64,000 bases of DNA from Pomphorhynchus laevis. Taxonomy: Eukaryota; Acanthocephala; Palaeacanthocephala; Echinorhynchida; Pomphorhynchidae. The notes under the pieces were generated by a model. It saw only the letters and a program-made list of their open reading frames with translations, ran no database searches and was not told the origin of the DNA. The stretch covers positions 1 to 64,000 of the forward strand of contig WNNJ02002194.1 of assembly GCA_012934845.2 (NCBI GenBank), in the 5' to 3' direction. The position numbers and the translations under genes are program-made. Shown piece by piece: positions 58,996 through 64,000 of the stretch (position 1 is the stretch's first letter; each line of letters opens with the position of its first letter).

Positions 58996-60073
58996 ATGAC
59001 AGTTCCAGATCGATGTTGTTCATGCAATGGGCCGCATGCGGTGTGCAAGAATTGTGTGTGTCAAGGCGGGTAGAGCTTGTCGTGATTGCTTTCCGGCACA
59101 ACGTTGTGGTAATCGCCTTGTGAGTTCCCCATGCTTAGATACAGTAGACCCTGCAGCTCCTAGTGAAAGTCTTTCGGACAGAGTTATTTCTCTTGCTTCC
59201 CAGGTTGTTCCCAGTTTACATCTTGATACCGAGATTTACGTCACGTTGTTCATGGAATGTTCTTCGGAGGGTTGTTTGTTACGTTCTTCCGTTAAAGCTC
59301 CAAGAAATGTATCCAGAGAGTTCTTTCTTCGTGACTTCTTATGCGGCCAGTGTGCTGCCAAGAAGGTTTCGAATTTGATCGACGTAGCTCAAAACAACAC
59401 AAGACGCATAGAAACACTTGAACACGAGATAAAAGAGTTATTTGCCATTTCGGAGGCACCATCGACTAAAGGGGTTAGCGCAGTACTAAGTCATCCAGAT
59501 ACTTCGGTTGGCAAGCCTCTATCGTTTTCCAACGTAGTACAACGTATGGTCACACGATCTGTTCTAGCTGCCAATAGTTTGTCGAAGGATGCTCCTCCTC
59601 TCGAGGTTATTCAGGAAGTTGATCGACAGGCTCGTAGAGCTCGTAACGTTATTATTCGAGGTCTACCGGTTGCTTCTAATGAGGTGGAGAATGTTCAGGC
59701 GTTGCTTGCATCGTTGGACATTCATCTGGACAAAAATATTTCGATTAGGGTGCACCGCTTTCGGGCTCAGAAGAGTGATTCACCACCCTGGCTTTTACTC
59801 ACAACTAACGAAGCGGTTAGTACATTAATTCTGAAGCGAGGAAGATGCTTAAAAGACTCTGAGCTCTTCCAAAATGTATACGTCAGTGCTGACCTCTCCC
59901 CAGCGGAACGTGATGCGCGTAACATCCTTCTCGATCAACTTAAGGTGGCGAGGGAAAACAATACGTCAGTTCGCTTTGTGATCCGTAACAATAAAGTGGT
60001 ACGCTTAGGAACACGTTTGGAATCATCTACTGGGGAAAATGGGATAGGGCAGTCACAGTTGCCCCTCATATGA
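58996..60073 (+). CDS. LINE G ORF1: Cys cluster, zinc finger, RNA-binding region
   Basis: The upstream ATG at 58,996 reads MTVPDRCCSCNGPHAVCKNC in one frame; the rest, KAGRACRDCFPAQRCGNR on, is in the frame of the ATG at 59,027. Together these make the same Cys cluster as the R2 ORF. The switch lies in a TGTGTGTGTC run, so a lost GT unit by slippage is likely. Further on: a PHD-like finger (LFMECSSEGCLLRSSVK then FLCGQCAAKKVSNLI), a coiled or linker region, RNVIIRGLPVASNEVENVQA and ISIRVHRFRAQKSDSPPW (RRM-like core), ending LSPAERDARNILLDQLK. TGA at 60,071-60,073. 349 codons from 59,027. Confidence 0.8.
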
Positions 60074-60079
60074 CAATCA
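60071..60079 (+). promoter_or_regulatory. Possible stop-codon readthrough signal between ORF1 and ORF2 of LINE G
   Basis: UGA-CAA-UCA. CARYYA after a stop codon is the known readthrough context of tobacco mosaic virus type. ORF2 follows in the same frame with no AUG for 84 nt. Confidence 0.5.
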
Positions 60080-62902
60080 CAAACTTTTCCTCGTGCAGCG
60101 TCAGATTCTTGCCTTCGTCGTCTTTTATTATTTAACGTGGAAGGTCTTGAAACTCTTATGAATGAAGGATTTGCTAGTTATTTGACCTCCTTTGATATTG
60201 CAGTTCTATTGGAGACTTTCACAACATCGCCGGTAAAATTAAACTCATTTTATTGCTTTGAAATTCTGGCCACTCTTGGTGATCGCGGTCGACCTAGTGG
60301 AGGTGTTATTTTGGCAATCAATGGTTCTTTTAGTGAGTGGTCTTACAAAACATTCGAGAATTCAGTTTATTTGGACACTCCGAGCATTGTCATTATCGCC
60401 TGCTACTTCAAGCCGTCGTTAGACGCTTCTGATATTATTAATGAGTTGTCTGAGATTCTCTTAAACTCATCTCGTAATAAACCCATAGTTGTTGCCGGTG
60501 ACTTCAACGCTACCTCTTCTAGATCCCCTCTGAAGCTTAATTTACTAAAGGAATTCTTCTTTTCGCACAATCTAACTCTTCACGTTCCTATCGAGGGTTG
60601 GACTTATGAAATGGGTGAAACTAGGAGCTGTCTAGATTTAATATTCTCGAACGTTGGTATTCATGATACATGCTTAGATTTCGATGTAGCATGGGCTTTA
60701 CGACGAAAACATAAACCGGTAATTTGTGTCATTGAAGAATTCTCAACTTCACTAAGTGATTTTTGTCCCGTCCAACCCAAGAGTAGGCGGATCGTTGTCG
60801 ACGCCATTAACTTTAGTCATTTGAATGAATCTAAGCGACTCTTGTTGGGTGGTGATCTAGCGGCCAGTTACACTATGCTTCACCAAACACTGTTACGCGC
60901 GTGTAATAATATCCGACATAATGGAAGCCGATCGTATCGACTACCAAATCATTTAAAAATTTTGCAGAGGATGCTACTCTCATTCTACAAGACTAATGAA
61001 TTTTCATTGTCCAGGACGGATTTTGTGACTCTGCGTAGATTTTATAATAAGAGTACTAGACAATTCAGGCTGAATGTGCTTAGACGAGAAGAACAGATAA
61101 TGCTTCTAAGAGCTGAGGTCGCTCCATGGCTAGCACGCCCCAAAACTTGTAAACTTGCCTCTAAGTTTCCTTTAGAAGATTGGCGCAAGCATTTCACTGA
61201 AATTTTGACCTCGTCTAATTCTAATTCCTTCGATCCTAAAGAATGCAATCTCTATTGTCCTATCACGGACCATGATCCGCTCAATTCTCCCTTTAGCCTA
61301 GCTGAAATTAAGAGCTGTCTCTCTAATATGGCTACTAGAAAGGCTGCTGGAATTGATCAACTGTGTGTTGAACATATTAATCAGACTTTCGGATTGGTCG
61401 CTGACTACTGGATATTCTTTTATAACGCGATTCTTAGGGGTTGGCCTATACCAAATGGCTGGCGTGACAGCATTATCAAAGTGTTGTTCAAAGGTTCGGG
61501 AGATCCTTCGTGTCGAGATTCTTATAGAGGGATAGCTCTACTAAATCATTCGTATAAAGTTCTATCTAATTTGATGGCCGTACGTTTGTCGAGATTTCGT
61601 AGTTTTCTTCTTCCTCCAGAGCAACATGGATTTCGTATAAATCATTCTACTATGAGTGCTCTCTCAGTTCTTCGGTCACTTGTTCTCGATACTTTTGATA
61701 AGCATTCATCTTTGTATAGCATTTTTGTTGATTTTGCGAAAGCGTTCGACTCGATTGATAGAACCTTGCTATTAACCAAGCTTCATGAGAGAGTAAATGT
61801 TCATGGAGACTTTCTATTTCTTCTTGAAAGAATATTGCGTCCTAGTTCGATGCGCATTTACGACGGAGTTAATTATTCGGGCCCTTTGACTGCTAGTCGT
61901 GGAGTCCAGCAAGGAGATCCTCTCAGCCCGCTGTTATTTTCCTTCTTCTTGATGGATCTCCCAGATCATGTTCGTTTCGCCGCTTCCAATGTAGTGCCAA
62001 TTTTATATGCTGACGATCTTGCCTTAATAACGTTGGATAGATGCTCAGCACAATCAGCCATTACAGCTCTCGTTGAGTTTTGTCTGACAAATAAAATAGT
62101 GATCAACACTTCCAAAACGAAAATTATAAAATTTCGGCGAGGTGGGCCCCGCTGTCGTGATGATGTGCTTTTTCTGAATGCAACATCGATAGAATTTGTT
62201 AATTCGTATCGATATCTAGGCTTTGAACTCTCATCTCGGTGGTGTTTCAGAAGCCACTTATTGCGCCAATCGGCGAAAGTTGTAACGTCAGCTTATACGG
62301 CATCGAAGCTTGGTCTTATGTCCTTCGAAGGCGCGATCAAATACTTTGATGTGATGTTGCTTCCGATTCTGAGTTACGGGATTCGATGCTTTTGGTCGGA
62401 TTTGACCTTAGGAGATTTTCAGATCATTGATAAATGTTTTTGGCGCTACCTAAAAAGGATATTAGGAGTATCATCGAAGTGTTCTTCTACAGCTGTTGCG
62501 GTGCTTAGTAAATCGATACCACTCTCGGTCAAACTTTGCAATCGATTTCGCCTTGGTGAAACCACAGCGTATTTGGAAGCCCGACGGCTATTCGATAACA
62601 AAATACTTAGCCTAGATCCAGATATCTTTTTGACGCCTGTTTATACTCAATCAGCTTGGAGAAATCCAAGATACCAAAAGCGTCCGCTGGTTTGGCGTTT
62701 ATCTTTAGACGGCTACCACGCCAAATTTTGTTCAATTCGACTCCCTTTTCACTCTCGCTCGACTCACTGTCGCTGTCGATTTTGCTCAAAAGAGTGTTCA
62801 GCTCTTTTGCATGCTTTCGCATGCCCCGTATTATCTTCGTGGCCTTTAGAACAAGTCGACAAAGGAGGACTAGGAAATCGCCTAACTTTGATTGATGCTT
62901 AA
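60074..62902 (+). CDS. LINE G ORF2: APE endonuclease and reverse transcriptase
   Basis: Open from right after the ORF1 stop, in the same frame as ORF1, for 942 codons. The endonuclease begins RRLLLFNVEGLETLMNEGF; the Asn of FNVEGL matches the motif I catalytic Asn (WNVDGL in APE1) and lies upstream of the first AUG (60,158). VVAGDFNATSS is at about 60,490. RT: FVDFAKAFDSIDR (about 61,727), GVQQGDPLSPLLFSFFL (about 61,905), PILYADDLALI (about 61,998). A C-terminal zinc knuckle CRFCSKECSALLHAFAC lies near 62,785. No internal stop; all visible catalytic residues are present. How ORF2 is started is the open point: readthrough of the UGA or reinitiation. Confidence 0.85.
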   Translation, partial: QSQTFPRAASDSCLRRLLLFNVEGLETLMNEGFASYLTSFDIAVLLETFTTSPVKLNSFYCFEILATLGDRGRPSGGVILAINGSFSEWSYKTFENSVYLDTPSIVIIACYFKPSLDASDIINELSEILLNSSRNKPIVVAGDFNATSSRSPLKLNLLKEFFFSHNLTLHVPIEGWTYEMGETRSCLDLIFSNVGIHDTCLDFDVAWALRRKHKPVICVIEEFSTSLSDFCPVQPKSRRIVVDAINFSHLNESKRLLLGGDLAASYTMLHQTLLRACNNIRHNGSRSYRLPNHLKILQRMLLSFYKTNEFSLSRTDFVTLRRFYNKSTRQFRLNVLRREEQIMLLRAEVAPWLARPKTCKLASKFPLEDWRKHFTEILTSSNSNSFDPKECNLYCPITDHDPLNSPFSLAEIKSCLSNMATRKAAGIDQLCVEHINQTFGLVADYWIFFYNAILRGWPIPNGWRDSIIKVLFKGSGDPSCRDSYRGIALLNHSYKVLSNLMAVRLSRFRSFLLPPEQHGFRINHSTMSALSVLRSLVLDTFDKHSSLYSIFVDFAKAFDSIDRTLLLTKLHERVNVHGDFLFLLERILRPSSMRIYDGVNYSGPLTASRGVQQGDPLSPLLFSFFLMDLPDHVRFAASNVVPILYADDLALITLDRCSAQSAITALVEFCLTNKIVINTSKTKIIKFRRGGPRCRDDVLFLNATSIEFVNSYRYLGFELSSRWCFRSHLLRQSAKVVTSAYTASKLGLMSFEGAIKYFDVMLLPILSYGIRCFWSDLTLGDFQIIDKCFWRYLKRILGVSSKCSSTAVAVLSKSIPLSVKLCNRFRLGETTAYLEARRLFDNKILSLDPDIFLTPVYTQSAWRNPRYQKRPLVWRLSLDGYHAKFCSIRLPFHSRSTHCRCRFCSKECSALLHAFACPVLSSWPLEQVDKGGLGNRLTLIDA

Positions 62903-63114
62903 CATTTTTTTTCTTTCTTGCGCACCGTTGCACTCATGGCCCGATTTCAAACTTCAGAATTAATCTATAACAACGTACGCTAAATGTTCAGACGCCGGAT
63001 TTCTGATTTCAAGTAATTGATTTAATTTATTGTATTTTAAATTTTGCCCAGCCGAAAGGCGAAATGGGAAATAAATCGCTGCATTATTATTATTATTATA
63101 ATGAGAAAATAATC

Positions 63115-64000
63115 GCTGGGAATCATAAACCAATTAAGAACGTGCGGTTCAGAGTATGAAAACTCGGTCAAGATTTGTAATCCCGCAATGAAAGGTCTAA
63201 TAGGTGATAACTTGGAAACCCAGCAGAAGCAAATATACAAAGAAATCAAAGAATGTAACAAGAGAGAGACAGTACGATACAGGCAAAGTATAATAGAATT
63301 ATCACCCAGAGATCTATTTACAATTTTTGAAAACGCGAGCAAAAGTGGAGCTTCGGCGTGGCTCAGCAGTAATCACGGAGCTAAAGATTTGTTCCTTAAT
63401 ACTCGCGAGTTTCACGATGCTCTGTTAGCTCGTTATGACTGGCAAACCTCGAATCATGGAAGGTGTGAATGCGGTAAAAGCAATGAAGTCGCACATATAC
63501 TGTCTTGCAGAACTGGAGGAATGACATTTGTACGCCACAATAGCATTAAGAGTGAACTTGCGAATCAAATTCAAAAAGTATGTCGAAGGGTAATCCAAGA
63601 ACCAATATTACAGAATGTACCCGAGACCACGTCATTTGAAGCAACATCGACGACTAGGGATCGTAATGCAAGGGCAGACATTGTGTGTAACGGCCTATTC
63701 GGACATGTGACGGAGCGGTCCTTCCTGGACATTTGCATTTTTAATAGTTTTGCTCCATCGTATGCAACGAGTCACATGTCAAATCCCTTTGTATATCACG
63801 AGGAAAGGAAGAATGGCAAATACAAAGAACGTATAAACAGAATTGAGCGGGCTCATTTTCATCCATTTGTTATGTCAACAACGGGTGGATTGGGAAACGC
63901 GGCTAACACTGTGTTAAAAAAGGTAGCATCAATGCATGCTTTGCAAGGACCACAGAATTACGCCGAGATAATACACACATACAGATGCCGTTTGTCGAGA
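63115..64000 (+). mobile_element. LINE R3, 5'-truncated copy of the R1 subfamily, runs off the window
   Basis: Base 63,115 onward equals 54,176 onward (offset 8,939) over all 886 bases with one difference noticed (GATGAC to GATAAC). It begins inside the region after the RT and continues past the window end. It lies 15 bp after the (ATT)n tail of LINE G. An open frame encodes the C-terminal CCHC and putative nuclease. Confidence 0.9.

Larger units (their letters stand above)
58570..63100 (+). mobile_element. LINE G, APE-type two-ORF LINE, nearly intact
   Basis: 5' tandem repeats (58,600-58,880), ORF1 (58,996/59,027-60,073), ORF2 (60,074-62,902), 3' UTR with hairpin GCC-GAAA-GGC inside CCCA...TGGG (about 63,047-63,069) and a (ATT)n tail at 63,084-63,100. 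The only damage seen is a frame break in the first 25 codons of ORF1. I-group/Jockey-like by its C-terminal zinc knuckle; clade not settled. Confidence 0.85.

Noticed and set aside
53394-64000. Bacterial retron or other prokaryotic RT system
   Set aside because: The RTs are LINE-type, with tails, 5' truncations and neighbours of animal origin.

Overview
This is a window of AT-rich animal genomic DNA. The grounds are a spliced gene with GT-AG introns (51 bp to 9.5 kb), a metazoan splicing-factor gene, and a dense set of animal-type retroelements (CR1-like LINEs, an RTE tail, Penelope-like elements, an LTR-element fossil, LINEs with a restriction-like nuclease). The phylum cannot be fixed from the sequence; an invertebrate is most likely. 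No tRNA or rRNA gene, CRISPR array or bacterial operon was found.

Host gene. One gene dominates the first half: a WBP11 (PQBP1-binding splicing factor) ortholog on the minus strand. Eleven coding exons run from 33,325 (ATG) to 6,520 (stop). All splice phases agree, the exons sum to 1,776 nt (591 codons plus stop), and the order of conserved blocks matches the family. Introns 1, 3 and 8 hold nearly all the inserted elements, and every large retroelement in them lies antisense to the gene.

1-6.4 kb: downstream of WBP11. Two possible host exons, two Penelope GIY-YIG remnants, an RTE tail and several inverted repeats. 6.4-33.3 kb: WBP11. Intron 8 holds a Penelope-like element with two decayed hammerhead motifs and a broken Ty3/Gypsy-like fossil. 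Intron 3 holds a 304-bp-period dimer with two hammerhead cores (retrozyme-like). Intron 1 holds LINE copies A1, B1 and A2, an RTE tail and a 13-bp minisatellite.

33.5-64 kb: LINE on LINE. Family A/B (CR1-like; zinc-finger ORF1, endonuclease-RT ORF2, conserved 3' hairpin) has copies A1-A5 and B1-B3. A3 and A4 sit in a duplicated block of 4,092-bp period that also carries pieces of LINE C around LINE D. A5 contains a 480-bp-arm inverted duplication with SINE-like sequence. LINE F (3' end only), LINE E and an ORF1-only relative (E') follow, the last two tail to tail. From 53.4 kb lie three copies (R1, R2 intact, R3) of a single-ORF LINE with N-terminal Cys cluster, RT, CCHC and a putative restriction-like nuclease, and a near-complete LINE G whose ORF1 and ORF2 share one frame, parted by a single UGA in a readthrough-type context.

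Most notable: LINE G's UGA-CAA-UCA junction, with the endonuclease's first catalytic Asn upstream of any AUG; the intact R2 element; a Cys cluster shared by R2 and LINE G; the hammerhead dimer; compensatory changes in the A/B 3' hairpin; and tandem repeats at the 5' end of every LINE whose 5' end is visible.
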